Source of the DNA: Streptomyces sp. CG1
GTDB lineage: Bacteria > Actinomycetota > Actinomycetes > Streptomycetales > Streptomycetaceae
Direction of reading: 5' to 3'
Assembly: GCF_041080625.1 (NCBI RefSeq)
Contig: NZ_CP163518.1
Span: 9,045,501 to 9,109,500, forward strand
DNA: 64,000 bases
Both the position numbers and the translations under genes were made by a program. Under the pieces are notes generated by a model. It was not told where the DNA came from, did not search any database, and worked only from the letters and a program-made list of their open reading frames with translations. Below, piece after piece: positions 26,525 through 36,687 of this stretch (positions within the stretch are counted from its first letter, which is position 1; the number at the start of each line of letters is the position of its first letter).

Positions 26525-26603
26525 CGCACGGGTAATCGCGCTGCCCTCTTCCCTGGTCGTCAGACCTGGTCTGCAGACCTGATCCTGAGAAAGGCCCTGG
26601 GCC

Positions 26604-28661
26604 GTGCGCACGAACACCACAGCCATCGCCGCCGTCCGCAACCTCGGCATCCTCGCCCACGTCGACGCGGGCAAGACCACCGTCACCGAGCGGATCCTGT
26701 ATGCGACGGGCACCACCCACAAGCGGGGCGAGGTGCACGACGGCACCACCGTCACCGACTTCGACCCGCAGGAACGCGATCGCGGCATCACCATCTTCGC
26801 CGCCGCCGTCAGCTGCTCCTGGGACGGCCGGCGCATCAACCTCATCGACACCCCCGGCCACATCGACTTCGCCGACGAGGTCGAGCGCTCGCTGCGCGTC
26901 CTCGACGGGGCCGTCGCCGTGTTCGACGCCGTCGCCGGGGTCGAGCCGCAGAGCGAGTCGGTGTGGCGGCAGGCCGACCGGCACGGCGTACCGCGCATCG
27001 CGTTCGTCAACAAGATGGACCGCGCGGGCGCCGGCCTCGACCTGGCCGTCGACTCCATCCGGCGGCGGCTGCACCCGGCGCCGCTCGTCGTCCAGCTGCC
27101 GATCGGCGCCGAGGAGGCGTTCACCGGTGTGGTCGACCTGGTGCGGATGCGTGCGCTGGTCTGGGCCGACGGTGCGGGTACGGCCGCGGAGGGGCCGGTT
27201 CCCGAGGAGTTGAGGCAGGAAGCGGTACGGCGGCGCCGGGCGCTGGAGGAGACGGTGGCCGAGCTGCACCCGACCGCCCTGGAGGAGTTCTGCGACCGGG
27301 AGACGCTAGGCGCCGACACCCTCGTGGGAGCGCTGCGCGACCTGACCCGCACCGGGGACGGCGTGGTCGTCCTGTGCGGCTCCGCCTACCGCAACCGCGG
27401 CATCGAACCGCTGCTGGACGCGGTCGTGGCCTATCTGCCCTCGCCGCTGGACGTCCCCGCCGTGCGCGGTGTCCACGACGGCACCGAGCAGGAGAGGGCC
27501 GCCGATCCCGAAGGGCCGTTCGCGGGGCTGGTGTTCAAGGTGAACGCCGGCGCCACCGGGCGGCTGGCCCACGTGCGCGTCTACGCGGGCACCATAGAGA
27601 AAGGAGACACCCTGTGGGACCCGGGCACCGGACGCACCGAGCGCGTCGCGCGCATCCTGAGGGTCATGGCGGACCGGCACGTCCAGCTCGACCGGGCCGT
27701 CGCCGGTGACATCGTCGCGCTCGCCGGGGTGAAGTCGGCGCGGGCCGGCTCCACGCTGTGCGACCCCGGCGCCCCGCTGCTCCTGGAACCGCCGCAGGCT
27801 GCCGAGCCCGTGGTGTCCGTGGCCGTCGAGGCCCGGCGTGCCACGGACACCGGCCGGCTGGCCACGGCGCTGGCGCGGCTGGCCGAGGAGGACCCCTCGC
27901 TGGTGGTGCGCACCGACCCCGAGACCGGGCAGACCGTGCTGTCCGGGATGGGGGAACTCCACCTGGAGGTCGCGGTGGAGAAGATCCGCCGCGACGGTGG
28001 ACCGGAGGTCGGTGTGGGCCGGCCGCGGGTCACCTACCGGGAGACGGTCGTCGAAGGCGTCACCGGGTTCGTGTTCCGGCATGTCAAACAGGACGGCGGG
28101 GCGGGGCAGTTCGCCCATGTCGTGCTCGACGTGGAACCACTCGGCCCCGAAGCCGGCGTCACCGGCTTCGAGTTCCGCTCCGCCGTGGTCGGCGGCCGGG
28201 TGCCGCAGGAGTACGTGCGCGCGGTCGAGGCCGGATGCCGGGACGCGCTCGCCGAGGGCCCGCTGGCCGGACACCCGGTGACCGGGCTCCGGGTCACGCT
28301 CACCGACGGCTCCACCCACGTGAAGGACTCCTCCGACACGGCCTTCCGCACCGCCGGCCGGCTCGGGCTCCGTGAGGCCTTGCGCGCCTGCGCGACAGCC
28401 CTGCTGGAGCCGGTCGCCGAGGTCACGGTCACCGTGCCGGAGGACGCCGTCGGCTCGGTCCTCGGCGATCTGGCCGCACGGCGCGGCCGGGTCGGCGGCT
28501 CCGCGTCCCGGGGCGGCGCGGCCGTACTGACCGCGACCGTGCCGCTGGCCGAACTGTTCGGTTACGCCACCCGGTTGCGCAGCCGCACCCAGGGCCGGGG
28601 CACCTTCACGACCCGGCCCGCCGGCTACGCCCCGGCATCGCGACCGGTGCCGGTCCGGTAA
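26604..28661 (+). CDS. EF-G paralogue / ribosomal-protection-like GTPase
   Basis: 685 residues. G1 [10 protein letters not shown]2 region RGITI, G3 DTPGH, G4 NKMD, followed by EF-G domains II-V: domain IV around [14 protein letters not shown], domain V around [19 protein letters not shown] and [15 protein letters not shown]. The length is close to housekeeping EF-G (about 700), but the sequence is diverged and has a short G-prime insert. The usual str-operon neighbours (rpsL, rpsG, tuf) are absent, so this is a second copy. It could be a ribosome-recycling or stress EF-G (the EF-G2 type), or a TetM/OtrA-like ribosomal protection protein. The C-terminus favours EF-G. GTG start at 26604 with GAAAGG upstream. 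Confidence 0.85.
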   Translation: MRTNTTAIAAVRNLGILAHVDAGKTTVTERILYATGTTHKRGEVHDGTTVTDFDPQERDRGITIFAAAVSCSWDGRRINLIDTPGHIDFADEVERSLRVLDGAVAVFDAVAGVEPQSESVWRQADRHGVPRIAFVNKMDRAGAGLDLAVDSIRRRLHPAPLVVQLPIGAEEAFTGVVDLVRMRALVWADGAGTAAEGPVPEELRQEAVRRRRALEETVAELHPTALEEFCDRETLGADTLVGALRDLTRTGDGVVVLCGSAYRNRGIEPLLDAVVAYLPSPLDVPAVRGVHDGTEQERAADPEGPFAGLVFKVNAGATGRLAHVRVYAGTIEKGDTLWDPGTGRTERVARILRVMADRHVQLDRAVAGDIVALAGVKSARAGSTLCDPGAPLLLEPPQAAEPVVSVAVEARRATDTGRLATALARLAEEDPSLVVRTDPETGQTVLSGMGELHLEVAVEKIRRDGGPEVGVGRPRVTYRETVVEGVTGFVFRHVKQDGGAGQFAHVVLDVEPLGPEAGVTGFEFRSAVVGGRVPQEYVRAVEAGCRDALAEGPLAGHPVTGLRVTLTDGSTHVKDSSDTAFRTAGRLGLREALRACATALLEPVAEVTVTVPEDAVGSVLGDLAARRGRVGGSASRGGAAVLTATVPLAELFGYATRLRSRTQGRGTFTTRPAGYAPASRPVPVR

Positions 28662-28687
28662 CGGTGGCCTGCCGGCGGGAGCCGGCA

Positions 28688-28728
28688 GGGCCCGCGCACT
28701 GCACCGACTCGGTGCATGGCGCGGGCCC
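28688..28728. terminator. Terminator after the EF-G paralogue
   Basis: GGGCCCGCGC at 28688 pairs with its complement ending at 28728, and an inner arm TGCACCGA/TCGGTGCA extends it. A smaller hairpin (CTGCCGGC/GCCGGCAG) just before it may contribute. It lies 27 bases after the stop at 28661, and the ROK relic converges from the other side. Confidence 0.7.
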
Positions 28729-28740
28729 ACGCACTGCTTG

Positions 28741-29777
28741 GCTCATGAAGGGCCGGCCAATATTGCAATGGAAGAGGTTGATGAGGTCGGACAGGCCGGC
28801 GCCGAGGTACCCCGCGGTCTCGGCGAGTACAGCCGCGGCCACCGGGTCCACTTCCCGGCCGTCGAAGGGGCGGGCCACGGCCGGCAGCTCGGTCGGCGCC
28901 AGCTCCTCACCGGCACCGGCACCGGCACCGGCACCGGCACCGGACGACGGCCGCCCGCCCGCCTCCTGCGGCTGTGCGGGTGCAGCGACTGCAACTCCCC
29001 AGGGGCGCGCGGCTGCCGCCGGACTGCAACGCGCCCCGAGTCATAAGACGTTCGGCTGAGCACCACCCCGCGCCGACGCCCGAGCCGAGGAGCACCACCA
29101 CGCCGTTGTGGGCCCCACGCCCCGCCGAACCACATCTCCGCCTTCCCCGGCGCCTTCGCGTCAAATGTCGATGAAGTGCGGTCGTGCGAAAGGAGTTGAC
29201 CCGAGCTCGAGGTGCAGAGCAGCCGCTCCGGCGGTACCGCGTCCCAGCCGACCGTCTGGCCGTGCACGACCGCGTCCTGCTGCCTGGAGTCCTCCACGAT
29301 GCCGGGTATGCCGACACCGACGCCGAGCAGGTCCGAGCCGAGGAGCCCGGCCGTCGTCCGGAGCATGTCCGCGATCCCGTCGGCTGCCTCGTCCACGACA
29401 GCCTCGACGTCGTGTCCGGGCGTCCCCAACGGACGTTCCGGCACACCGCACAGGCGAGTTCGGCAAGGTCCAGGTCGAACAGCTCCACCCGTACGCCGGT
29501 CTCGCCGACGTCCACCCCGATCAGCCGCCCGCTGTCCGGTCGTACCCGCAGCACCCCGGCATGGTCGGCCCGCCTCCGCGCCGATCACGCCCGCCTCCTC
29601 CACCAAGCCGTCGGCGAGCGGTCCGGTCACCACGTTGCTGGCCGACCCCGGACTCGGCCCGGTCGCCGGGCCCAGCGCGTGGCGGCTCATCGGCCCGTCG
29701 ACATACAACCGTTGCAGAACGGCGCCCCGGCTCTCCCGTCGCAGGTCACGCGCCGTGCGGCCGCTCGGCGCTGCCAC
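28741..29777 (-). pseudogene. Decayed ROK family transcriptional regulator
   Basis: A ROK repressor can be read only by changing frame several times. The N-terminal HTH (RDLRRESRGAVLQRLYVDGP, VVTGPLADGLVEEAGVIGAEAG) runs from 29777. It shifts near 29575 to RLIGVDVGETGVRVELFDLDLAELA, then back to DLLGVGVGIPGIVED...VHGQTVGWDAVPPERLL. It shifts again near 29120 to GRGAHNGVVVLLGSGVGAGW, and ends in a third frame (VAAAVLAETAGYLGAGLSDLINLF) near 28780. At least four frameshifts make it non-functional. Intact relatives sit divergently beside sugar ABC operons, as this one does, so the operon at 29980 has probably lost its local repressor. Confidence 0.8.
28908..28943. repeat. CACCGG hexanucleotide array
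   Basis: Six perfect tandem copies of CACCGG inside the decayed ROK gene, a region no longer under coding constraint. Read on the minus strand they give alternating Pro-Val. Typical slippage product. Confidence 0.9.
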
Positions 29778-29838
29778 CCGGCCCCCCGGTTCTCCGCGGA
29801 TTTCCCGCCTGTTCGACCGTTCACCGCTGCCGGATCCC

Positions 29839-29879
29839 TTGACGGGCGTTTCTCCCGAGGTTTAACTCACGTCGTAAAT
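29839..29879 (+). promoter_or_regulatory. Promoter and candidate operator of the sugar ABC operon
   Basis: TTGACG at 29839-29844 as -35 and TTAACT at 29862-29867 as -10 (17-base spacer). The -10 overlaps an AT-rich imperfect palindrome, TTTAAC-N7-GTAAAT, at 29861-29879. A repressor site is plausible here, and the missing regulator would be the decayed ROK gene next door. Confidence 0.45.
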
Positions 29880-29979
29880 TAAGCCATGAGGGGCTTCGGG
29901 AGCCGAACGGGTCCGCACGGGTGCGGGCTTCCGCGAGCCGCCTCGGGTTCTCGACTCCCGGAAAGGGACACCAGGAGCC

Positions 29980-31293
29980 ATGCGCAGCATCCGAGCCGCG
30001 GCCACAGGCGCCGTCACCCTCTCTCTCGTCCTCGCGGCCACGGCCTGCGGAGGCGGCTCCACCGGTGGCGGGTCCGACGACTCGCCGAAGACGCTGACGT
30101 ACTGGGCCTCCAACCAGGGCGCCAGCATCGCCGTCGACAAGCAGGTCCTCCAGCCCGAACTCGACAAGTTCCAGAAGCAGACCGGGATCAAGGTGAAGCT
30201 GGAGGTCGTGCCCTGGTCGGATCTGCTCAACCGGATTCTCACCGCGACCACCTCGGGTCAGGGCCCGGACGTACTGAACATCGGCAACACCTGGAGCGCC
30301 TCGCTGCAGGCGACCGGCGCCCTGCTGCCGTGGGACGCGAAGAACTTCGCCAAGATCGGTGGCAAGGACCGGTTCGCCGGCACCGCACTCGGCTCGACCG
30401 GCGCGGCGGACAAGGACCCGGCCGCGGTCCCGCTGTATTCGTTCGCGTACGCGCTCTACTACAACAAGAAGATCTTCGCCGACGCCGGTATCGCCAAGCC
30501 CCCGGCCACCTGGGACGAACTGGTCGCCGACGGCAGGAAGATCCAGGCCAGGGGCAGGTCCGCGCTCGGCGCCGAGGGCTCGAACCCGTCGGAGAACATC
30601 CACCACGTCTTCGTCTTCGCCAAGCAGCACGGCGCCGACTTCTTCTCCGCCGACGGCAAGCCGAACTTCACCGACCCCAAGGTGGTGGATGCGGTGAAGA
30701 GTTACGTCGACCTGATGGCCAAGGACAAGGTCATCCCGGCCGGCGATGCCGAGTACGCACAGAACCAGTCCGTCAGCGACTTCGCCAAGGGCAGGCAGGC
30801 GATGCTGCTGTGGCAGTCCGCCGCCGCCAACCTCAAGTCCCAGGGCATGAGCGAGGACGCCTACGGCATCGCACCGGTCCCGGTGATCTCCGGCACGCCC
30901 GGCTCCGGCACCCAGGTCGACTCCGCGGTCATGGGCATCAACCTGGCCGTCTTCAAGAACACCCACAACCTCGACGGCGCCACGCAGTTCGTGAAGTTCA
31001 TGACCTCCGACGCGGAGCAGAAGATCCTCAACACGGCCTACAGCTCCATCCCGCCGGTCAAGTCCACGCAGGCGGACGCCGCGTTCACCGCGCCTGCCAC
31101 CGCGGTGCTGAAGAACACGCTCGCCACCAGCGCGGCCGCCCTGCCGCAGGTCGCGTCCGAGTCGCAGTTCGAGACGGCGGTCGGTACGGCCGTCAAGGAC
31201 CTGTTCGCCGACGCCGCCGCCGGGCGCGCGGTGACCACCGACTCGGTCAAGGCCGCGCTGCAGAAGGCCCAGCAGCAGATGCCGGCGGCGTGA
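29980..31293 (+). CDS. Sugar ABC transporter substrate-binding lipoprotein
   Basis: 437 residues. Lipoprotein signal with Cys at about 23 (LVLAATACGGGS). Family-1 extracellular solute-binding protein: LTYWASNQGASIAVDKQV, KLEVVPWSDLLNRILTATTSGQGPDVLNIGNTWSAS, LYSFAYALYYNKKIFADAGI, and a C-terminal part with PVKSTQADAAFTAPATAVLKNTLATS. It captures an oligosaccharide outside the membrane. First gene of a four-gene operon (binding protein, two permeases, GH1 enzyme). CAGGAG is 5 bases before the ATG. The ATPase is missing, as is usual for Streptomyces sugar importers that share MsiK. Confidence 0.9.
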   Translation: MRSIRAAATGAVTLSLVLAATACGGGSTGGGSDDSPKTLTYWASNQGASIAVDKQVLQPELDKFQKQTGIKVKLEVVPWSDLLNRILTATTSGQGPDVLNIGNTWSASLQATGALLPWDAKNFAKIGGKDRFAGTALGSTGAADKDPAAVPLYSFAYALYYNKKIFADAGIAKPPATWDELVADGRKIQARGRSALGAEGSNPSENIHHVFVFAKQHGADFFSADGKPNFTDPKVVDAVKSYVDLMAKDKVIPAGDAEYAQNQSVSDFAKGRQAMLLWQSAAANLKSQGMSEDAYGIAPVPVISGTPGSGTQVDSAVMGINLAVFKNTHNLDGATQFVKFMTSDAEQKILNTAYSSIPPVKSTQADAAFTAPATAVLKNTLATSAAALPQVASESQFETAVGTAVKDLFADAAAGRAVTTDSVKAALQKAQQQMPAA

Positions 31294-31301
31294 GAGCGAA
31301 G

Positions 31302-32294
31302 ATGACGACCACCGCGTTCAAGGAGCCGGTGCGACAGGAGACCCCCGGTGCGGCGGCGCGCGAACCCCGCCGCCGCCCCGGGCGGCTGCGTCGCGTGTCG
31401 CTGCCGTATCTGCTGCTCCTGCCCGCCCTGCTGCTCGAACTCCTCGTCCATCTGGTGCCGATGGCCATCGGCATGGTGATGAGCTTCAAGGAACTCACCC
31501 AGTTCTACATCCGCGACTGGAGCACCGCCCCCTGGTCCGGCCTCGGCAACTACAAGGTGTCGGTGGACTTCGACGCGCCCGTCGGGAACGCGCTGCTGCA
31601 CTCGTTCCTCGTCACCGTCGCCTTCACCCTGCTGTCGGTCGGCCTGTGCTGGCTCATCGGCACCGCCGCCGCGATCTTCATGCAGGACACCTTCCGCGGC
31701 CGCGGCCTGCTCAGGGCCCTGTTCCTGGTGCCGTACGCGCTGCCCGTCTACGCGGCCGTCATCACCTGGGTGTTCATGTTCCAGCACGACAACGGCCTGG
31801 TGAACCACGTGCTGCACGACCAGTTGCACCTCACCGGCAAGCCGTCGTTCTGGCTCATCGGCGACAACAGCTTCTACGCCCTGCTGACCGTGTCGGTCTG
31901 GAAGGGCTGGCCGTTCGCCTTCCTCATCGTGATGGCCGGACTGCAGAACATCCCCAAGGAGCTGTACGAGGCTGCCGCGCTGGACGGCGCCGGGATGTGG
32001 CAGCAGATCCGCCGGATCACCCTGCCCTCCCTGCGCCCCGTCAACCAGGTGCTCGTCCTGGTGCTGTTCCTGTGGACGTTCAACGACTTCAACACGCCGT
32101 ACGTGCTGTTCGGCAAGTCCGCCCCCGAGGCCGCCGACCTCATATCGGTCCACATCTACCAGGCGTCCTTCGTCACCTGGAACTTCGGCACCGGCTCCGC
32201 CATGTCGGTTCTTCTGCTGCTCTTCCTGCTCGTCGTCACGGGCCTGTATCTGCTGGTCACCTCACGCGGACGGAGGGCTTCCACCGATGTCTAG
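31302..32294 (+). CDS. Sugar ABC transporter permease (MalF type)
   Basis: 330 residues with six hydrophobic segments. The EAA loop is ELYEAAALDGAGMWQQIRRITLPSLRP (about 220-246), the coupling site for the ATPase. ATG at 31302; an in-frame GTG at 31290 overlaps the upstream stop (GTGA) and would add VRAK. Without a clear ribosome site, either could be used. Overlaps the next gene by 8 bases, so the operon is tightly coupled. Inner membrane. Confidence 0.88.
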   Translation: MTTTAFKEPVRQETPGAAAREPRRRPGRLRRVSLPYLLLLPALLLELLVHLVPMAIGMVMSFKELTQFYIRDWSTAPWSGLGNYKVSVDFDAPVGNALLHSFLVTVAFTLLSVGLCWLIGTAAAIFMQDTFRGRGLLRALFLVPYALPVYAAVITWVFMFQHDNGLVNHVLHDQLHLTGKPSFWLIGDNSFYALLTVSVWKGWPFAFLIVMAGLQNIPKELYEAAALDGAGMWQQIRRITLPSLRPVNQVLVLVLFLWTFNDFNTPYVLFGKSAPEAADLISVHIYQASFVTWNFGTGSAMSVLLLLFLLVVTGLYLLVTSRGRRASTDV

Positions 32295-33168
32295 CCCGCC
32301 CCTCGCCCCTTCGGCGCGCAACTCGCCCATGGCGCCGCCGCGCTCGTTCCTCTGGTCCCGGCGGATCTTCCTCACCCTCCTCACCGGGTTCGTGCTGATC
32401 CCGGTGTACGTGATGGTCTCCAGCTCGCTGAAGCCGCTCGCGGACGTCACCGGCAAGTTCCGCTGGCTGCCGAGCGGTCTGACCATCCGGCCGTACATCG
32501 ACATCTGGTCGACGGTCCCGCTCGCGACGTACTTCATGAACTCGCTGATCGTGGCGGGCTCGGCGACGATCTGCTCGGTGGTGATCGCGGTGTTCGCCGC
32601 GTACGCCGTCAGCCGCTACAGCTTCCGCGGCAGGCGCGTCTTCACGGTGACCGTGCTGTCGACACAGATGTTCCCGGGCATCCTCTTCCTGCTTCCGCTG
32701 TTCCTGATCTACGTCAACATCGGCAACGCCACCGGCATCGCCCTGTTCGGCTCCCGCGGCGGCCTGATCCTGACGTATCTGACCTTCTCGCTCCCCTTCT
32801 CCATCTGGATGCTGATCGGGTACTTCGACTCGGTCCCGCGCGACCTGGACGAGGCGGCGCTGGTGGACGGCTGCGGCCCGCTCGGCGCGCTGCTCCGGAT
32901 CGTCGTACCGGCCGCCATCCCCGGCATCGTCGCGGTCGCCGTCTACGCCTTCATGACCGCGTGGGGCGAGGTGCTCTTCGCGTCCGTCATGACCAACGAC
33001 ACCACCCGCACCCTGGCCGTCGGCCTCCAGGGCTACTCCACCCTCAACGACGTCTACTGGAACCAGATCATGGCCGCCTCGCTGGTCGTCAGCGTGCCCG
33101 TGGTCGCCGGCTTCCTGCTGCTGCAGCGCTATCTCGTCGCCGGTCTGACGGCAGGTGCCGTCAAGTGA
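32287..33168 (+). CDS. Sugar ABC transporter permease (MalG type)
   Basis: 293 residues, about six membrane segments. EAA loop [30 protein letters not shown] (about 185-214). The conserved N-terminal S-S-L-K-P and the C-terminal end with [15 protein letters not shown] are standard for carbohydrate-uptake family 1. Overlaps the upstream permease by 8 bases, and its stop overlaps the first possible start of the beta-glucosidase. Confidence 0.88.
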   Translation: MSSPPLAPSARNSPMAPPRSFLWSRRIFLTLLTGFVLIPVYVMVSSSLKPLADVTGKFRWLPSGLTIRPYIDIWSTVPLATYFMNSLIVAGSATICSVVIAVFAAYAVSRYSFRGRRVFTVTVLSTQMFPGILFLLPLFLIYVNIGNATGIALFGSRGGLILTYLTFSLPFSIWMLIGYFDSVPRDLDEAALVDGCGPLGALLRIVVPAAIPGIVAVAVYAFMTAWGEVLFASVMTNDTTRTLAVGLQGYSTLNDVYWNQIMAASLVVSVPVVAGFLLLQRYLVAGLTAGAVK

Positions 33169-33197
33169 CCCACACCGCGCATTCCGAAGGGACTTCC

Positions 33198-34562
33198 GTG
33201 TCCGAACGCATCGACCTCGCCGCTCTCCCGCACGACTTCCTGTGGGGAACGGCCACCGCGGCGTACCAGATCGAGGGGGCCGTCGCCGAGGACGGCCGTA
33301 CGCCCTCGATCTGGGACACCTTCTCGCACACCCCGGGGAAGACCGCGAACGGCGACACCGGCGACGTCGCATGCGACCACTACCACCGCTGGCGCGAGGA
33401 CATCGGCCTGATGCGGCAACTCGGCGTCAACGCCTACCGGCTGTCGGTCGCGTGGCCCCGGGTGCTGCCCGGCGGCACGGGCCCGGTCAACGCCGACGGC
33501 CTGGCCTTCTACGACGAGTTGGTGGACGCCCTGCTGGAAGCAGGCATCACCCCGTCCGTCACCCTCTACCACTGGGACCTGCCGCAGGTGCTCCAGGACC
33601 GCGGCGGCTGGCCCGAGCGGGACACCGCCTTCGCGCTCGCCGAGTACGCCTCGGCCGTCGCCGGCCGCCTCGGCGACCGCGTCAAGCTCTGGGCCACCCT
33701 CAACGAGCCCAGCTGCTCGGCCTGGATCGGCCACCTCGAGGGCAAGATGGCACCCGGCTGGACGGACCTCACCGCCGCTGTGCGTGCCTCCTGCCATCTG
33801 CTGCTCGGCCACGGCCTCGCCACCCAGGCGATCCGCGCCGCCGCCCCCGACGCCCAGGTCGGCATCGTCAACAACCTCTCCACCGTGCACGCGGCCACCG
33901 ACCGCCCCGAGGACGTCGCGGCCGCCCACCGGCACGACGGCCATGTCAACCGCTGGTGGCTCGACCCGGTGCACGGCCGCGGCTTCCCTGCCGACATGAT
34001 CGACACCTACGGTGTCGAACTCCCGCTCCGGACAGGTGACTTGGCGGCGATCGCGACACCGCTGGACTGGCTCGGCCTGAACTACTACTTCCCCGCCCAT
34101 GTCGCCGACGCCCCCGACGGCCCGGCGCCGTACGTCCATGCGGTGCGCCGCGAGGGTGTGCCGCGCTCCGGGATGGACTGGGAGATCGACGCGAGCGGCA
34201 TCGAGAGCCTGCTGCTGCGGCTCACCGAGGAGTACGGCGCCCGGAAGCTCTACGTCACCGAGAACGGCTCCGCCTTCCCCGACGTGGTCCGCCCCGACGG
34301 CAGCATCGACGACCCCGAGCGCCAGGACTACCTGGAGACCCATCTCGCCGCCTGCGCCTCGGCCGCCCGCAGGGGAGCCCCGCTGGCCGGCTACTTCGCC
34401 TGGTCCCTGCTGGACAACTTCGAGTGGGCGTACGGCTACGACAAGCGCTTCGGCCTCGTCCACGTCGACTACCGCACCCAGGTGCGCACGATCAAGGGCA
34501 GCGGACACCGGTACGCGGACCTCGTCCGCGGCCACCGCGGCCAGGCACGCCGGGCCGCCTGA
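33198..34562 (+). CDS. GH1 family beta-glucosidase
   Basis: 454 residues, the usual length of bacterial GH1 enzymes. [15 protein letters not shown] at the N-terminus, acid/base Glu in [13 protein letters not shown], nucleophile Glu in [10 protein letters not shown], and the aglycone-side [26 protein letters not shown] near the end. No signal peptide, so it hydrolyses the imported disaccharide or oligosaccharide (cellobiose-like) in the cytoplasm. GAAGGGA lies 6 bases before the GTG at 33198, which is preferred over the GTG at 33165 that overlaps the permease stop. Confidence 0.92.
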   Translation: MSERIDLAALPHDFLWGTATAAYQIEGAVAEDGRTPSIWDTFSHTPGKTANGDTGDVACDHYHRWREDIGLMRQLGVNAYRLSVAWPRVLPGGTGPVNADGLAFYDELVDALLEAGITPSVTLYHWDLPQVLQDRGGWPERDTAFALAEYASAVAGRLGDRVKLWATLNEPSCSAWIGHLEGKMAPGWTDLTAAVRASCHLLLGHGLATQAIRAAAPDAQVGIVNNLSTVHAATDRPEDVAAAHRHDGHVNRWWLDPVHGRGFPADMIDTYGVELPLRTGDLAAIATPLDWLGLNYYFPAHVADAPDGPAPYVHAVRREGVPRSGMDWEIDASGIESLLLRLTEEYGARKLYVTENGSAFPDVVRPDGSIDDPERQDYLETHLAACASAARRGAPLAGYFAWSLLDNFEWAYGYDKRFGLVHVDYRTQVRTIKGSGHRYADLVRGHRGQARRAA

Positions 34563-34624
34563 GCCGGGCCCGGCCGGCCGGTGGGCGGGGGCTGAGGCAC
34601 CGGGCTGAGCGCCCCTCTCCACTT

Positions 34625-34642
34625 AATGCATATGATGTGCAA
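34625..34642 (+). promoter_or_regulatory. Nur-box-like operator overlapping the -10 of a leaderless operon
   Basis: The sequence ATGCAT-ATGAT-GTGCAA (34626-34642) matches the Streptomyces Nur box (tTGCaa-N5-ttGCAA) with the GC dinucleotides 11 bases apart. Its centre contains the -10-like TATGAT (34631-34636), and the first possible starts (GTG 34637, GTG 34643) follow at leaderless spacing. Nickel-dependent repression of the operon is inferred. Confidence 0.5.
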
Positions 34643-35176
34643 GTGCGTAAGTACTGCATCAAGCCGGCAACCCTCACCGATCTGGACGGCGCCCGGGCCG
34701 TCATGCTCGATACCGTCTACCGGGATTTCGGGACCGGGTATGTGCCCCGGTGGCACGGGGACATCGTGGATCCGGCCGGGGCGTATCTCGGGTCCGGGCG
34801 GCATACGCTGCTCGTCGCGGTCGACGGGGACGGACAGGTCGTCGGGACCGGGGCGCTCGATTCGCGGGGGCCCGAGTGTCCGCCCCATCCGCGCCGGCTG
34901 GCCGAGCGGTATCCGTCGGGGGAGACCGCGCAACTGCGCCGGGTGTATGTGCGGCCCGGGCACCGGCGGCGCGGGATCGCGCGGGAACTGGTCGAGCGGC
35001 TCGTGGAGTTCGCCGCCGCCGATGGCGGTTACCGGGCCGTCTATCTGCACACCGATCCGGCCGTGCCCGGCGCCGAGGCGTTCTGGCGGTCGCTCGGGAC
35101 CGTCGTGCACGACGAGCGGACGGACGCCGAACACCCGCAGAGCCTCGTCCACTTCGAGCTTCCGGTGGGGCGATAG
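34643..35176 (+). CDS. GNAT family N-acetyltransferase
   Basis: 177 residues. GNAT fold with the acetyl-CoA loop RRVYVRPGHRRRGIARELVERLVEFA (the V-x-P-x-x-R-x-x-G-I/R motif) and a C-terminal LHTDPAVPGAEAFWRSLG. GTG start at 34643 (or 34637), leaderless because TATGAT lies only 6 bases upstream. The stop is 2 bases before the next start, so it leads the ABC operon. It may acylate a metal chelator or detoxify a ligand; the substrate cannot be told from sequence. Confidence 0.8.
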   Translation: MRKYCIKPATLTDLDGARAVMLDTVYRDFGTGYVPRWHGDIVDPAGAYLGSGRHTLLVAVDGDGQVVGTGALDSRGPECPPHPRRLAERYPSGETAQLRRVYVRPGHRRRGIARELVERLVEFAAADGGYRAVYLHTDPAVPGAEAFWRSLGTVVHDERTDAEHPQSLVHFELPVGR

Positions 35177-35178
35177 GG

Positions 35179-36684
35179 ATGCGTGCCTCGGCTGTTTCTC
35201 GTGGTCTTCGCCGTTCCCGTGTGCTCGCCGCGCTCGCGGTCGCGCCGTTGCTGGCCGGCTGTTTCGGCTCCGGTGGTGACGCGCGGAGCGGTGGCGGGTC
35301 CCGGCTGCGGGTCGCGCTCGCCTTTCCGCCCGCCGAGCGGCTCTCCCCGTACGGCGCCGACGGCACCATCCTCAGCCGGCTCGGGATCACGGAGTCGCTG
35401 ACGGCGCTCGACGGCAACGGCGTCGCCGCACCCGCCCTCGCCTCCTCCTGGCGGCAGGAGGGCGCCCGCAGCTGGCTGTTCACGCTGCGCGAGGCCACCT
35501 TCCACGACGGGACCGACGTCACCGCGCAGGCCGTCGCCGCCTCGCTCGCACAGGCCACCCGGGCCAGGCCCGCCCCGGCCGCCGTCTCCGGCAGCACGCT
35601 CACCGCCCGGGCCGTCGACCGGCACCGGGTCCGTATCACCACCGGGCGGCCCGACCCCATCCTGCCGCTGAGGCTGTCCAGCCCCGGCCTCGCCGTGCTG
35701 TCCGCCAAGGCGTACGCCCACCGGGGGGCCGTCGACCCGGCCGGCAGCGGCACCGGACCCTTCGTGCTGAAGAAGGTGAACGGCACCTCGTCCGCGACCC
35801 TCCAGCGGTACGACCGCTACTGGGGCGGCCGCGCCCGTGCCGCCGGCATCGACGTCCGCTTCATCGCCGACGGCACCGCCCGCACCAATGCCCTGCGCAG
35901 CGGTGACACGGACATGGCCGAGGCCGTGCCCGTGGCCCAGGCCGCCACGCTCGATGAGGGCACGCGCCGGGAGACCGCCACCGCGCGGACGACCAGTCTG
36001 CTGCTCAACTCCCGCTCCGGGCCGTTCCGAGACGCCGGGCTGAGGGCCGCCGCCCGTGCCGCCACCGACACCTCCGGCCTCGCCCGGGGCGTGTACGAGG
36101 GGCACGCGGATCGCGGAGCCGGGATCTACGGGCCCGCCGTCACCTGGGCCCAGGGCAGGCATCCGAAGCCGCAGGGCAGGGCAGCCGCCAAGCCGGCCGA
36201 CGGGACCGCCGTCACCCTCGCCACCTACGACAACCGGCCCGAACTCCCCGAAGTCGCCCAGGTGCTGAAGCAGCAGCTGGAGAGGGCCGGCTTCCGGGTG
36301 AAGCTCGTCGTACGCGAGTACTCCCGGCTGGAGAGCGACGCGCTCGCCGGGAAGTTCGACGCCTTCGTGCTCGCCCGCAACAGCCTCGTCGACACCGGCG
36401 ACCCGGTCGCCGTCCTCGCCAGCGACTACACCTGCGACGGCGGCTACAACCTCGCCCAGCTGTGCGACCGTGGCGTCGACCGGGCCGTGGCCGCCGCCGA
36501 GCGCACCGCCGACCCCGCCGGACGGCGGACCGCGGCGCTGCGTGCCGAGGCGGTGATCCTCGGCACCGACACCGTCGTACCGCTGGTCCACCAGCGCGTC
36601 ATCACCGGCGTCGGCAGCGCGGTCAAGGGGGTGCTCCTCGACCCGTACGAGCGCGCCCTCGTCGGCACCGGCACCCGGCGCTGA
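35179..36684 (+). CDS. Nickel/peptide-type ABC substrate-binding lipoprotein (SBP family 5)
   Basis: 501 residues. Lipobox LLAGC with Cys at about 28. Family-5 solute-binding features: LRVALAFPPAERLSPYG, LAPALASSWRQEG...WLFTLREATFHDGTDVTAQAV and a YDRYWGG-type loop. The protein is shorter than DppA/OppA and close to NikA-like proteins. Overlap of 2 bases with neighbours shows an operon with the GNAT and the fused permease. The Nur-like site points to nickel, perhaps as a chelate; peptide uptake is the alternative. Confidence 0.8.
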   Translation: MRASAVSRGLRRSRVLAALAVAPLLAGCFGSGGDARSGGGSRLRVALAFPPAERLSPYGADGTILSRLGITESLTALDGNGVAAPALASSWRQEGARSWLFTLREATFHDGTDVTAQAVAASLAQATRARPAPAAVSGSTLTARAVDRHRVRITTGRPDPILPLRLSSPGLAVLSAKAYAHRGAVDPAGSGTGPFVLKKVNGTSSATLQRYDRYWGGRARAAGIDVRFIADGTARTNALRSGDTDMAEAVPVAQAATLDEGTRRETATARTTSLLLNSRSGPFRDAGLRAAARAATDTSGLARGVYEGHADRGAGIYGPAVTWAQGRHPKPQGRAAAKPADGTAVTLATYDNRPELPEVAQVLKQQLERAGFRVKLVVREYSRLESDALAGKFDAFVLARNSLVDTGDPVAVLASDYTCDGGYNLAQLCDRGVDRAVAAAERTADPAGRRTAALRAEAVILGTDTVVPLVHQRVITGVGSAVKGVLLDPYERALVGTGTRR

Positions 36685-36687
36685 GCG

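Noticed and set aside
28908..28943. CACCGG array as a possible CRISPR-like structure
   Set aside because: Units are 6 bp without spacers, so it is a simple microsatellite in a decayed gene.
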